From Chitinophaga pinensis (GTDB lineage Bacteria > Bacteroidota > Bacteroidia > Chitinophagales > Chitinophagaceae), in the NCBI GenBank assembly GCA_945860605.1, contig CAMAQL010000003.1, positions 1-59,706 of the forward strand: a stretch of 59,706 bases of DNA, written 5' to 3'. Below the pieces are notes generated by a model. The model searched no databases. It was given only the letters and a program-made list of their open reading frames with translations, and had not been told where the DNA came from. This document shows positions 33,211 to 41,860 of the stretch, one piece after another; within the stretch, counting starts at the first letter, position 1; each line of letters starts with the position of its first letter. The position numbers were made by a program, and so were the translations under genes.

Positions 33211-34446
33211 TTAGTGAATGGTGAGCTTTACTTTCTCGATTCTGGTATCGCTTACTAAGAGTATTTCGGCATCAAAATGGCTTAAATGGATCACTTCTCG
33301 TACTTTAGGAATGGCTTCGTGTTTATGGATCAAATATCCACTCAAAGTCTCTGCGCTATCTGCTGCAAAGTCGATGCCATATTTTTCATATAAATAGTCC
33401 AATTCCAACCTGCCACTAAATATATATTCGTTGGCAGAAAGTTTCTTTTCTAAAAACTCTTGTTCATCATATTCGTCATTGATCTCGCCAAAAATTTCTT
33501 CTAACACATCTTCCATGGTAACAATCCCTGCAGTGCCACCAAATTCATCCACCACCCATGCAATACTCTTTCTTTTTTTAGAGAATAAATTAATCAAGTC
33601 TGCTGCATTCATGCTTTCAGTCACTAATAAAACAGGGTGTAGTATCGCTTTAATTTCTGTAGGCTTTTTAAATAAATCCAACTGGTGCACATATCCAACA
33701 ATATTGTCTAGCGTATCATTGTAGACAATGAGTTTGCTCAATTTGGTTTCAATGAAAAGCGCTTTTAATTCGGCTATAGGAGTAAGGATATCCACGCCAA
33801 TAATTTCTGTTCTAGGTACTAAACACTTGCGCACTTTAATATCAGGCAAGCTTAATGCATTTTCAAATAAGTCTGTATTCAATTCTTGTTGTTCCTGATG
33901 TGGATTGGTTTGTTGCACAAAATGTGCTAAATCGACTTTAGTAAAGGCTTCTTTTTTATACACCATTTTAACTTGCAGTACATTACTTAAAACCCATTGC
34001 GCCGTATTCACTAAAACCACCGTCAGTGGTTTAAATAAGATATGGAAAAATTGTGCGACTGGCGCAAAAGTATTGATTAAGGAAGCTGCTCTTGCCTTGA
34101 ACATGGCTTTTGGAACAAGCTCGCCTATAAATAAAATAACGAAGGTAGAGACCAATGTATTGCCAACTAAAATCGCACCATCGCCCAATCCAAATTTACT
34201 CCAAATATGGGTATGCAATAGTTCTTCAAATAAAATACCAAACACAACCAATGAAATATTGAGTCCTATTAAACAAGTGCCAATAAATTGCGTCGGTGCT
34301 TCAAGAAAGCCAGCAATGATTTTGCCTGACCTGCTGCCTTGTTTTTTCTTTAATTCTAAACTAAGGCGATTGGCACTTACAAAGCCAATCTCATAGCCAG
34401 AGAAAAAACCAATTAAAATTACAGATGCAACGATGGCAAAAATCAT
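33211..34446 (-). CDS. CNNM/CorC-HlyC family membrane protein
   Basis: The 411-residue protein has an N-terminal DUF21 (CNNM) transmembrane domain (about residues 1-180, beginning IFAIVASVILIGFFSGYEIGFVSANRLSL). Paired CBS domains follow (about 200-320, VRKCLVPRTEIIGVD and KKRKSIAWVVDEFGGTAGIVTMEDVLEEI), then a C-terminal CorC_HlyC domain (about 330-411). Family members are linked to magnesium/cobalt efflux, and in Bacteroidota one member is called GldE in gliding motility. The GldE name is not supported here by neighbours (tatC, AKR). Confidence 0.9.
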   Translation of the reverse strand: MIFAIVASVILIGFFSGYEIGFVSANRLSLELKKKQGSRSGKIIAGFLEAPTQFIGTCLIGLNISLVVFGILFEELLHTHIWSKFGLGDGAILVGNTLVSTFVILFIGELVPKAMFKARAASLINTFAPVAQFFHILFKPLTVVLVNTAQWVLSNVLQVKMVYKKEAFTKVDLAHFVQQTNPHQEQQELNTDLFENALSLPDIKVRKCLVPRTEIIGVDILTPIAELKALFIETKLSKLIVYNDTLDNIVGYVHQLDLFKKPTEIKAILHPVLLVTESMNAADLINLFSKKRKSIAWVVDEFGGTAGIVTMEDVLEEIFGEINDEYDEQEFLEKKLSANEYIFSGRLELDYLYEKYGIDFAADSAETLSGYLIHKHEAIPKVREVIHLSHFDAEILLVSDTRIEKVKLTIH

Positions 34447-34474
34447 AGTTTGTTTTTAAATCAAAAATACCTGT

Positions 34475-35464
34475 TTACCATTCTGGCAATACAGGTTTTG
34501 TGTCAATGATCCCTTCAATTTGCTCCATGATTTCCGGAGTCAACAGTGTAGCGGTTTCTAGTGCAGTTAAATTATCTAATAATTGTGTTTTATTGGTGGC
34601 ACCCAATATCGCAGTGGATACATTTGGATTTTTAATACACCATGCAATGCTCAAAGAAGCAGTACTTACTTTTAAAGCTTTTGCCAAAGCACCCAATTGC
34701 TTCACTTTCGCAATTTTATCTTGCATCAACATTCTATCTCTTAACCATTCAAAACCTTCAATATGCATTCTTGATCCTTCTGGAATGCCATCATTGTACT
34801 TCCCTGTTAATAATCCAGAAGCCAAAGGACTCCAAATAGTGGTGCCCATGCCCACATTTTTAAAGATCTCTACAAATTCATTTTCCATTTTATTGCGCTC
34901 AAACATATTGTACTGTGGCTGTTCCATTGAAGGCCCTATCAATTTATATTTTTCTGCAATTCTATGTGCTTCCATGATCTCTACGCCACTCCATTCGCTG
35001 GTGCCCCAATACAATATCTTTCCTTGTTGAATCAAGGTATTCATGGTTTGCACCACTTCTTCGATAGGGGTCGTTTTATCCGGACGATGACAAAAATATA
35101 AATCTAGGTAATCTGTTTGAAGACGGAGTAATGCTTCATGACATGCTTCCGTTAAATGCTTTCTACTTAATCCTGTTTGGTTAGGCTTATTGGCTTTTCC
35201 TCTCCACCCAAAATAGGCTTTTGAAGATAAAACAATAGATGTTCTATCCCATTTTTTTTGACTTAAAACACGGCCCATCATCTTCTCACTTTCCCCAGCT
35301 GCATACACTTCTGCGTTGTCAAAAAAGTTCACACCTGCATCATAAGCAATTCCCATTAATTCATCTGCAATACGGTCATCAATTTGTTTGTGAAATGTAA
35401 CCCAGCTTCCGAAACTTAAAGTGCTTAATTGGAGCCCTGTTTTACCCATCTTTCTGTAGTCCAT
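34475..35464 (-). CDS. Aldo/keto reductase, potassium-channel beta-subunit-like
   Basis: This 329-residue NADPH-dependent oxidoreductase has the AKR tetrad: Asp and Tyr in NFFDNAEVYAAG, Lys in SSKAYFGW and His in LYFCHRPDK. WSPLASGLLTGKYNDG and the NADPH-binding C-terminal part (VSTAILGATNKTQL) match the AKR6/Kv-beta-like branch. Cytoplasmic; substrate unknown (aldehydes are typical). It sits 10 bases before lptC on the same strand, a positional link only. Confidence 0.93.
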   Translation of the reverse strand: MDYRKMGKTGLQLSTLSFGSWVTFHKQIDDRIADELMGIAYDAGVNFFDNAEVYAAGESEKMMGRVLSQKKWDRTSIVLSSKAYFGWRGKANKPNQTGLSRKHLTEACHEALLRLQTDYLDLYFCHRPDKTTPIEEVVQTMNTLIQQGKILYWGTSEWSGVEIMEAHRIAEKYKLIGPSMEQPQYNMFERNKMENEFVEIFKNVGMGTTIWSPLASGLLTGKYNDGIPEGSRMHIEGFEWLRDRMLMQDKIAKVKQLGALAKALKVSTASLSIAWCIKNPNVSTAILGATNKTQLLDNLTALETATLLTPEIMEQIEGIIDTKPVLPEW

Positions 35465-35474
35465 CTGCTTTATA

Positions 35475-36065
35475 TTAAGGGTTTAAACTACTGCTATCTT
35501 GAAGGATGGCGTAGCTATTTGATTGTGGTTTAAAGATACGAATGTCTGTCAAATTTTGGTTGGCCTCTAGTCCTTTCCCATAAATTTTGGCCAATGGATT
35601 GTGCTGCTTCACCACCACATCCTTCTCGGTATAGAACTTGCCCGTGTTCTGATCCCAATACATTTCCTTACACCATAAGGTATCTCCAAGGGTGTTGAAA
35701 ATAATCACGTCCTCTTTTAAAAAGACAATATTTTCAGTTTCTTTATATTTTGCGTACTTAGCAGAAAGTTGACTTTCTACTTGATTGCTATCCTTGTAAA
35801 AATCTACATGAATTGATAGAGGAAACTCAATCATTTTGCTACTGTCCTCTAAATATCGATTCATCAATGGCGAAGTTAATTTAGCCCCTAACTTTCCATC
35901 ATTACTAATATAGATTGCCACATCCTTTCCTACATCAATCCCGATAACCCTTGCGCCTAGTGCTTTTACTGCATCTACATCGTTCTCGCATGAAGTCATA
36001 AAAAAGCAGCTACTCAAACAAGCAACTGCTATTTTCAATATTGTATAACGGGTTGTATTAGTCAT
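35475..36065 (-). CDS. lptC: LPS export ABC transporter periplasmic protein LptC
   Basis: LptC passes lipopolysaccharide from the inner membrane LptBFG complex to the periplasmic bridge. This 196-residue form is a lipoprotein: a hydrophobic segment ends in FFMTSC. The LptC fold follows, with LSAKYAKYKETENIVFLKEDVIIF and GDTLWCKEMYWDQNTGKFYTEKDVVVKQ, which are typical. The ATG at 36065 overlaps the end of the outer membrane protein gene by 8 bases; a GTG at 36092 is unlikely. The order coaX - outer membrane protein - lptC links it to envelope assembly. Confidence 0.9.
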   Translation of the reverse strand: MTNTTRYTILKIAVACLSSCFFMTSCENDVDAVKALGARVIGIDVGKDVAIYISNDGKLGAKLTSPLMNRYLEDSSKMIEFPLSIHVDFYKDSNQVESQLSAKYAKYKETENIVFLKEDVIIFNTLGDTLWCKEMYWDQNTGKFYTEKDVVVKQHNPLAKIYGKGLEANQNLTDIRIFKPQSNSYAILQDSSSLNP

Positions 36066-37452
36066 ATTTACGTTTATTGAACCAAACGTCACTCAAGCTA
36101 TACCCCACAGTGAATTGAACAAAATTTTCTTTAAAGTTAGATCCACCTCCACCTCTTTGACCCATCTGTAAAGCTAGGTTCAATAAAGTGAATTGGTAAT
36201 CATAAGAACGATACTTTCTAATAGGCAATCCTAAGCCCATTGTAAGTCCTTGTACATTTAATCCACTGTTATTGATGTTGATATAATCTTTACCACTGAA
36301 CACCCCAAATCGATAGGTCACTGTAGACCAATAATTTTCAAAAGCAAATGGATTAGGAGATAATTGAGCTCCAGCACGAAACATTGTGGCATTGCGCACT
36401 TGATCTGTTACGCCATAAAATTTATAACCATCCTTCCAATTAGATTGATTCAATTCAAGCCCAAACACCCATTGATCGTAGTTACCCCTTACTGTGGTAA
36501 TTTTTTTGTGCAAGGCAATACCTGCTGTGATAGTACTTGGTAGTTCTACTATCCCCCTTATATTTTTTTGATATAACGCAGTATCCACTGCTACTTCTTG
36601 AGAAGATGTAAATGTACCAGTGGATCTTAAAATATCTTGCTTCCCACTTAATCTTTGGTTAAGGGTATAGGTTCCACCGTAGCTAAGGGTATATTCTGTT
36701 TTATCTTTTGTAAGGGTATTGCTTTTACTTGATAATGGGAATTCACCTTGTAGACCTAGGTTTAGAAATACACCACCAAAACTTGTGTTGGTACTAGAAA
36801 GGGATTGATAAAAAGAAGTAGAATCAATATTATATAAAAGCGCCTTCACTACATCTATTCTTTTTCTGCCTAAATTATAACCAGTATTCATTCCAATACT
36901 TAAATACTTCCAACTTTTACCAACTCCAAGAAAAACTTGATTGATGCCGCCCTCTCCTTTATAGTTGGTGTAGATAGAATCAATCGTATTATCTGAAGAT
37001 GTATAATCGTCATAATCGTTCACAGAATAATTTATCTGAGTGAGTGGTCTTAGTCCAAAAGCAAATCCAATTTTTTTTGCTTTACTAATAGGTACACCTA
37101 CTACTATATAATTAGGTATTAAATAGGTTGATTTTTCTTTTCCTGCAGGGTTCATTCTTTTAAGCGTACTATTGGATAAGTTCAGGCCAATATCAAATGT
37201 GGTCATATAAATACCTCCGTAAGAAGCCGGATTACTAAAATTGATACTTTGTCCAAAAGCGCCATTCATATTGGGTGTATACGCAGCAGTTAACCCACCC
37301 ATACCTTGGTTTGCAGCATTTTGACTGTTGTAAACTTCGTTGCCTATGCCATATCTTGAAAATGGAGAATTGATTTGAGCCTTTAATGGGGCTATAAAAC
37401 AGAAAAGTCCAATGAACGGGGTTAACCTAAGTATTTTTTTCACTAATCGCAT
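36058..37452 (-). CDS. Outer membrane beta-barrel protein, Bacteroidota type
   Basis: The 464-residue protein has a signal peptide (VKKILRLTPFIGLFCFI to LKAQ) and a mature start INSPFSRYGIGNEVYNSQNAANQGMGG, which I associate with a Bacteroidota group of FadL-like or PorV-like barrel proteins. Many alternating hydrophobic strands and a C-terminal YSLSDVWFNKRKYD support a barrel. The function is unknown. It overlaps coaX by 26 bases and lptC by 8, so the three are likely one operon. Confidence 0.8.
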   Translation of the reverse strand: MRLVKKILRLTPFIGLFCFIAPLKAQINSPFSRYGIGNEVYNSQNAANQGMGGLTAAYTPNMNGAFGQSINFSNPASYGGIYMTTFDIGLNLSNSTLKRMNPAGKEKSTYLIPNYIVVGVPISKAKKIGFAFGLRPLTQINYSVNDYDDYTSSDNTIDSIYTNYKGEGGINQVFLGVGKSWKYLSIGMNTGYNLGRKRIDVVKALLYNIDSTSFYQSLSSTNTSFGGVFLNLGLQGEFPLSSKSNTLTKDKTEYTLSYGGTYTLNQRLSGKQDILRSTGTFTSSQEVAVDTALYQKNIRGIVELPSTITAGIALHKKITTVRGNYDQWVFGLELNQSNWKDGYKFYGVTDQVRNATMFRAGAQLSPNPFAFENYWSTVTYRFGVFSGKDYININNSGLNVQGLTMGLGLPIRKYRSYDYQFTLLNLALQMGQRGGGGSNFKENFVQFTVGYSLSDVWFNKRKYD

Positions 37453-38152
37453 ATAGTCCTTTATAAATTAAATTTGGGTCGGCAAATATCCTTCTTTTTA
37501 AGTGAGGTACAAAATAACTAAGGTCTCCACCGGTTAATAGGGCGTTAAATTTGCTGTATTTGGCCTCATAAGCATCAATTATACCATTAATTTCGGCCGA
37601 TATCCCTAAAACGACACCAGAAAGCAGGTTAGTTTTAGTGTCATAGCCGACCAAACCAAAGCTTGGTGCGGGTTCAATCAATGGCAAAAGTGCCGTTAAA
37701 TCGTTCATTGATTTAAATCGCATTTGCATTCCTGGAGAGATACTCCCTCCTAAAAACTGCCCTCGATTGTTGACAAAATTATAGGTGATACAAGTGCCAA
37801 GGCAAATGACTAGACTATGTTGTTCGGGGTATAAATCTACAGCGGCTGCCACAAGCCCTAAACGATCGGCTCCAATGGTTTCGGGTTTGCCTACAGGTGT
37901 GGTGAAATTTAATTTAGATGCTGGACCTAATAAATGAAACCGACCGTATGCTGTTAATAAGCTTTCGATGGCTTGATCATGATGGATTACTGAGGAAAGT
38001 AATGTTTTGCTAGGCTGGTACTTATCTAATAAATTTTGGACAGCTGAAAGTGGATCATTTTCTAGTAGCTCCAATTTTTCAAAATGGGTGCCTTTAAAAA
38101 TTGCCGCCTTTAATCGGGTGTTGCCAAAATCGAAACAAATGGTTGTAGACAT
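37427..38152 (-). CDS. coaX: Type III pantothenate kinase
   Basis: CoaX phosphorylates pantothenate, the first step of coenzyme A synthesis, and is not feedback-inhibited by CoA. The 241-residue protein has the ASKHA nucleotide motifs CFDFGNTRLKAAIF at the N-terminus, the middle ETIGADRLGLVAAA and LVICLGTCITYNFV, and GGSISPGMQMRFKSM and ALLTGGDLSYF. It is the first gene of a three-gene minus-strand run. Confidence 0.94.
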   Translation of the reverse strand: MSTTICFDFGNTRLKAAIFKGTHFEKLELLENDPLSAVQNLLDKYQPSKTLLSSVIHHDQAIESLLTAYGRFHLLGPASKLNFTTPVGKPETIGADRLGLVAAAVDLYPEQHSLVICLGTCITYNFVNNRGQFLGGSISPGMQMRFKSMNDLTALLPLIEPAPSFGLVGYDTKTNLLSGVVLGISAEINGIIDAYEAKYSKFNALLTGGDLSYFVPHLKRRIFADPNLIYKGLYAISEKNT

Positions 38153-38256
38153 AATGATTTAAGTAGTTCAAAATTAATTGCTTTCAAGCAAACTTTAGGT
38201 AAAACAATAGGCAAGTTGCAAAAGATTTCGGTTATTTGAAGAACAATTAAGCGAAT

Positions 38257-39132
38257 ATGAAGGTTGCTGGGTTTACAATCATTAAAAATGCCGTGGTGAA
38301 TGACTTTCCCATCTTGGAAGCCATTCGTTCTATTTTACCTGTGGTGGACGAAATGATTGTTTTAATAGGAGATTCGACAGATGAAACCATCGCATTGATT
38401 GAATCCATTGGTGATCCCAAAATTAAAATTCATCATTCCATTTGGAATAAAGATTTACGAAAAGGTGGGGTCGTTTTAGCGGATGAAACCAATAAAGCCT
38501 TTCAATTAATTGATGCCAGTTTTGATTGGGCATTTTACATTCAAGGAGATGAAGTGGTACACGAAAAATACCATCCAGCAATTCGTGCTGCCTGTGAAAA
38601 ACATAAAGATGATTTAGCTGTGCAAGGACTATTGTTTAAGTACAAACATTTTTATGGCACTTATGATTATGTAGGTGATAGCAGAAAATGGTATGCACAT
38701 GAAATAAGGATTATTAGAAATAATAAAGCCATTAGTGCTTATAAGGATGCGCAAGGTTTTAGAATTGGCCATCAAAAATTACCGGTAGCTGCTATTGATG
38801 CAAGTATCTATCATTATGGATGGGTAAAAAGTCCTGAACAAATGCGTAAAAAACAAAAAGAGAGTGCGGCATTTTGGAATGATGATACGCAAATGGAAAA
38901 AATAATTGCAAGTCCAGATTTTTATGATTTTTCTGAATTTGATTCTTTAGAACGCTTTACAGGCTCGCATCCCAATGTGATGTTAGATAGAATTAAGCAA
39001 AAAAATTGGGTGGTTGATTTAGATGTTTCAAAAAAGAAGTTATCTTTTAAAAAATTCGTTTTATACTATTTTGAAAAGTGGACGGGCATTCGTCCTTTTG
39101 ATTTTAAAAATTATAAAATTATCCGTTCTTAA
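38257..39132 (+). CDS. Glycosyltransferase family 2-like protein
   Basis: The 291-residue cytoplasmic protein has an N-terminal GT-A-like domain: GFTIIKNAVVNDFPILEAIRS, VDEMIVLIGDSTDET and FDWAFYIQGDEVVHEKY, with an acidic cluster in place of a clear DXD. The middle GIRP and the C-terminal basic region are typical of Bacteroidota glycosyltransferases acting on surface polysaccharides. Substrate unknown. It ends directly before meaB, with no gap. Confidence 0.8.
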   Translation: MKVAGFTIIKNAVVNDFPILEAIRSILPVVDEMIVLIGDSTDETIALIESIGDPKIKIHHSIWNKDLRKGGVVLADETNKAFQLIDASFDWAFYIQGDEVVHEKYHPAIRAACEKHKDDLAVQGLLFKYKHFYGTYDYVGDSRKWYAHEIRIIRNNKAISAYKDAQGFRIGHQKLPVAAIDASIYHYGWVKSPEQMRKKQKESAAFWNDDTQMEKIIASPDFYDFSEFDSLERFTGSHPNVMLDRIKQKNWVVDLDVSKKKLSFKKFVLYYFEKWTGIRPFDFKNYKIIRS

Positions 39133-40035
39133 ATGTTTGATGTAATAGATATCGCAAAAGGTGTTGCCGAAGGTAATTTTTTATTATTGGCAAAAACCAT
39201 TTCACAAATTGAAAATAAAGTGGAGGGGACAGATGCGTATTTGGCCAATCTAGTTCCTAAAGCAATTCCAATCATTGGCATCACAGGTCCTCCAGGTGCA
39301 GGTAAAAGTACTTTGATTGCGGGCTTGGTGGGCGAGTGGATTGCAGCAGGTAAAAAAGTAGCAGTGCTTTCGGTTGACCCCTCTTCGCCTTTTCATAAAG
39401 GCGCCATTTTAGGGGATCGAATTCGCATGAAGGATTGGTATTTGCATCCTCAAGTATTCATTCGTTCATTTGCTTCTAGGGGTCATTTAGGTGGCTTAAA
39501 TAGTTCTATGATTGAATTGACTACTTTATTACAAGCAGTAGGGTTTGATCAAATAGTATTGGAAACTGTGGGAGTGGGACAATCCGAAGTGGAGGTAGCC
39601 TCTTTGGCTGATACCACTGTGGTGGTGTTAGTGCCAGAAGCAGGGGATGAAGTGCAGATGATGAAATCTGGATTAATGGAAGTGGCTGATGTATTTGTAG
39701 TTAATAAGAGTGATCGTCCTGATGCAGAAACATTTACCAACCATATTCGTCAAATGATCATGGAGCATGGGGTATCTGAAGCGCTTTTAAAAGTAATCCC
39801 TACAATAGCATCACAAGGGGTTGGTATGAAAGAATTGATTCAATCATTGGATGCACATCAAATTGCCAATAAAGAATTAGACACCCGTCATAAATTGATT
39901 GTAGCAAAAGTAGTACAGTTAATTGTTGCGCAAAAAATGCGACAGCTGGATCTTATAAAATTAGAGGAGGATGTAGCGGCATCGATTTCAAAAGAAGGGT
40001 TTAATATCTTTAGTTTTACACAAAATTATTTTTGA
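39133..40035 (+). CDS. meaB: Methylmalonyl-CoA mutase-associated GTPase MeaB
   Basis: This 300-residue G3E-type P-loop GTPase (ArgK/MeaB) guards and reloads the B12 cofactor of methylmalonyl-CoA mutase. It has the Walker A GPPGAGKST (residues 52-60), VAVLSVDPSSPF (switch region), QIVLETVGVGQSEVEVA and VFVVNKSDRPDAE (base recognition). No mutase gene is visible in this window. The start codon follows the upstream stop without a gap, and the stop TGA overlaps the next start (TGATG), so it is tightly coupled to both neighbours. Confidence 0.93.
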   Translation: MFDVIDIAKGVAEGNFLLLAKTISQIENKVEGTDAYLANLVPKAIPIIGITGPPGAGKSTLIAGLVGEWIAAGKKVAVLSVDPSSPFHKGAILGDRIRMKDWYLHPQVFIRSFASRGHLGGLNSSMIELTTLLQAVGFDQIVLETVGVGQSEVEVASLADTTVVVLVPEAGDEVQMMKSGLMEVADVFVVNKSDRPDAETFTNHIRQMIMEHGVSEALLKVIPTIASQGVGMKELIQSLDAHQIANKELDTRHKLIVAKVVQLIVAQKMRQLDLIKLEEDVAASISKEGFNIFSFTQNYF

Positions 40036-40856
40036 TGGACGCCTCAACATCTGTAGCTATATTAATTGCAACTTACAATTGGCCTAAAGCATTACAGCAA
40101 ACATTAATGTCTGTTGCCAATCAAACCATCCAGCCTAATGAGGTCCTCATTGCAGACGATGGTTCTGATGAGAGGACTTCTAAATTGATTCAAGCTTTTA
40201 AACTTCATCATCCTAATCTTAATATCATTCATGTTTGGCATGAAGACAATGGCTTTAGATTAGCAGCTATAAGAAATAAGTCCATACGCATGGCGCAATC
40301 AGATTATATCATTCAAATAGACGGTGATATCATTTTAGATCAACACTTTATTGCAGATCATTTAAGTCTTAAAGAAAAAGGTTTTTTTGTTACGGGCAGT
40401 AGATTGCTTTTAGGTAAAAAAATCACTGATGAATTACTGGAATCAGAAAAAATAAATTTTGCTCGTTTAAGGTGGAAGGGAAAGAACTTTTTCAATACGC
40501 TTAGAATACCAATGTTTACGGGCTTATTACAAAACAGCTATAAAACAAAAGGGAAATATTTATATTATGTCAAAGGGTGTAATATGGCATTTTGGAAATC
40601 AGATCTATATCTAGTGAATGGATATGATGAATCATTTAATGGTTGGGGAAGAGAGGATACAGATATCTGCATTCGTTTAATACATACAGGCGTAAAGAAA
40701 AAATTTATCAAATTTGGCGGCGTGCAATACCATTTACATCATCCACTTGCATCTAGGGATCAACTCGAAGCCAATGACGCGCTGATTGAACAACTAAGAT
40801 TAAATCAAATAAGTTTTTGTAAGCAAGGACTGGTCAAGTCTGAGCAAAAAAATTAG
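40035..40856 (+). CDS. Glycosyltransferase family 2 with Glyco_transf_7C-like C-terminus
   Basis: The 273-residue GT-A enzyme has VAILIATYNWPKALQQTL, LIADDGSDERT, the DXD motif in IQIDGDIILDQHF and the C-terminal YDESFNGWGREDTDICIRL of the glycosyltransferase 7C type. This makes it a probable sugar transferase on polysaccharides or lipids. The ATG at 40035 overlaps the meaB stop; a TTG at 40032 adds one residue. The 3' end overlaps the convergent 68-residue gene by 4 bases. Confidence 0.9.
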   Translation: MDASTSVAILIATYNWPKALQQTLMSVANQTIQPNEVLIADDGSDERTSKLIQAFKLHHPNLNIIHVWHEDNGFRLAAIRNKSIRMAQSDYIIQIDGDIILDQHFIADHLSLKEKGFFVTGSRLLLGKKITDELLESEKINFARLRWKGKNFFNTLRIPMFTGLLQNSYKTKGKYLYYVKGCNMAFWKSDLYLVNGYDESFNGWGREDTDICIRLIHTGVKKKFIKFGGVQYHLHHPLASRDQLEANDALIEQLRLNQISFCKQGLVKSEQKN

Positions 40857-41059
40857 TCAGCTTTTTCATTTTTCCACCATCTGTAAGCGACGTAGCTCAT
40901 GATGCCAAATGGCATGGCAGCGAGATAGAGAATACCTACATTAAAACCTTTTCCAGCTTCTTCGCCAATCTGCGCGGCTGTTTTAGTACAGATGGCGCAT
41001 TGCGCTTTCCCTGCTAAAACAATCAGTTGAAATACAAGTAGTAAATAAATACTTTTCAT
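40853..41059 (-). CDS. Small membrane protein with CxxC motif, 68 aa
   Basis: I do not recognise a named family. The protein has a signal peptide (MKSIYLLLVFQLIVLAGKAQ), then CAICTKTAAQIGEEAGKGFN with a CxxC, a hydrophobic helix (VGILYLAAMPFGIMSYVAY) and a basic end (RWWKNEKAD). It would be a small inner membrane protein with a periplasmic metal- or disulfide-type motif. It overlaps the glycosyltransferase end by 4 bases. A possible -7 box (TATTTTTG on the minus strand, 41064-41071) lies only five bases upstream. Confidence 0.6.
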   Translation of the reverse strand: MKSIYLLLVFQLIVLAGKAQCAICTKTAAQIGEEAGKGFNVGILYLAAMPFGIMSYVAYRWWKNEKAD

Positions 41060-41076
41060 ATTGCAAAAATAGGCAT

Positions 41077-41098
41077 AAAAAACCCCGAATAATCGGGG
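41077..41098 (-). terminator. Terminator after the bTHX gene
   Basis: The stem CCCCGA/TCGGGG (41083-41088 with 41093-41098) is followed on the minus strand by a T-run (an A-run on the plus strand at 41077-41082). It lies downstream of the minus-strand ribosomal protein gene at 41119. Confidence 0.75.
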
Positions 41099-41118
41099 GA
41101 ATCTATTTTTAAAAAAAA

Positions 41119-41238
41119 TTAAGCATTTGCCTTTGGAGCGGCTGCTGCCTTAATATTTCTTGTTTTGTGTGGTCTGCTTTTACCAAAAGAACCTAAAAAG
41201 CGCTTCCCTTTTGCTGTTTTTTTATCTCCTCTACCCAT
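41119..41238 (-). CDS. 30S ribosomal protein THX (bTHX)
   Basis: The 39-residue protein begins MGRGDKKTAKGKRFLGSFGK and continues SRPHKTRNIKAAAAPKANA, the pattern of Thermus and Bacteroidota THX, which sits in the head of the small ribosomal subunit. Strongly basic. The ATG at 41238 gives the proper length; a longer frame from 41322 adds an unrelated hydrophobic stretch and is not real. It lies 97 bases after HU, between two terminators, with its own -7 box. Confidence 0.9.
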   Translation of the reverse strand: MGRGDKKTAKGKRFLGSFGKSRPHKTRNIKAAAAPKANA

Positions 41239-41270
41239 GATATTATAATTTTTAAATTGTGATTGGACTG

Positions 41271-41278
41271 CAAATATA
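41271..41278 (-). promoter_or_regulatory. -7 promoter box for the bTHX gene
   Basis: On the minus strand it reads TATATTTG, a perfect TAnnTTTG match, 33 bases upstream of the start. No clear -33 TTG is found because the HU terminator lies immediately upstream. Confidence 0.4.
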
Positions 41279-41279
41279 A

Positions 41280-41316
41280 AAAAACCCTCTGAATAAATGG
41301 TTATCCGAGGGTTTTT
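41280..41316 (-). terminator. Terminator after the HU gene
   Basis: The 10-base arms AAAAACCCTC (41280-41289) and GAGGGTTTTT (41307-41316) enclose a 17-base loop, and the A-run on the plus strand provides a U-tail on the minus transcript. Confidence 0.75.
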
Positions 41317-41334
41317 ATTCAAATAAATTTGAAA

Positions 41335-41604
41335 TTACAACTTGCCGCTCAATTCTTTACCTGCCTTGAAACGTGCAACTTTCTTTGCTTTGATCTTGAT
41401 TGCCTCACCTGTTTGTGGGTTACGACCAGTTCTTGCAGCACGCTTAGATACTGAGAAAGTACCAAAACCTACTAAAGTTACTTTGTCACCTTTTTTCAAA
41501 GATTTAGTTACTGCTTCGATAAAAGCGTCTAAAGCTGCATTAGCTTGAGTTTTTGGACAACCAACTGAGTCGGCGATGTGTGCGATTAATTCTGCTTTGT
41601 TCAT
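41335..41604 (-). CDS. DNA-binding protein HU
   Basis: The 89-residue protein is a standard HU/IHF-type nucleoid protein: [61 protein letters not shown] and [17 protein letters not shown]. It binds and bends DNA with little sequence preference as a dimer. It has a good -7 box (41636-41643) and a terminator, so it is a single-gene unit. Confidence 0.96.
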   Translation of the reverse strand: MNKAELIAHIADSVGCPKTQANAALDAFIEAVTKSLKKGDKVTLVGFGTFSVSKRAARTGRNPQTGEAIKIKAKKVARFKAGKELSGKL

Positions 41605-41635
41605 GATGTGTTTTTTATAGTTTTAAACGATAGAA

Positions 41636-41643
41636 CAAATTTA
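41636..41643 (-). promoter_or_regulatory. -7 promoter box for HU
   Basis: On the minus strand it reads TAAATTTG, a perfect TAnnTTTG. A TTTG at 41659-41662 lies 15 bases further upstream, a shorter spacing than elsewhere. The HU start is 32 bases downstream. Confidence 0.45.
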
Positions 41644-41770
41644 TTGAGTTTGAGGAAACAAAAAAATATTTTAGTGTTTTTTTTATTTTTATTTTTCCAC
41701 TAAAACCCTTAAATAGTAAGGCTTTCCGCCAAATCCAATATTTCTATTTTGGACTTATAATTATAGTGTA

Positions 41771-41794
41771 ATGCTGTAACCCTTTACAGCATTG
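41771..41794. repeat. Perfect 10-bp inverted repeat
   Basis: AATGCTGTAA (41771-41780) and TTACAGCATT (41785-41794) form a perfect hairpin with a CCCT loop. It lies downstream of the minus-strand DUF4286 gene; no T-run follows on the minus strand, so it may be a weak terminator or an RNA-stabilising hairpin. Confidence 0.6.
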
Positions 41795-41860
41795 AATTAC
41801 ATCGATCTTTTAAATGAAAATGAAGCCAGTAATGGGTTTTGGGAGCCTAGCTATCCACAA

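Noticed and set aside
33211-34446. Naming the CNNM/CorC protein gldE
   Set aside because: The domain order fits, but none of the other gliding genes are nearby and other CNNM proteins share the same order.
41239-41322. Longer N-terminus for the bTHX gene
   Set aside because: The extra 28 residues look unlike the family and run through the HU terminator and the -7 box; the ATG at 41238 gives the standard protein.
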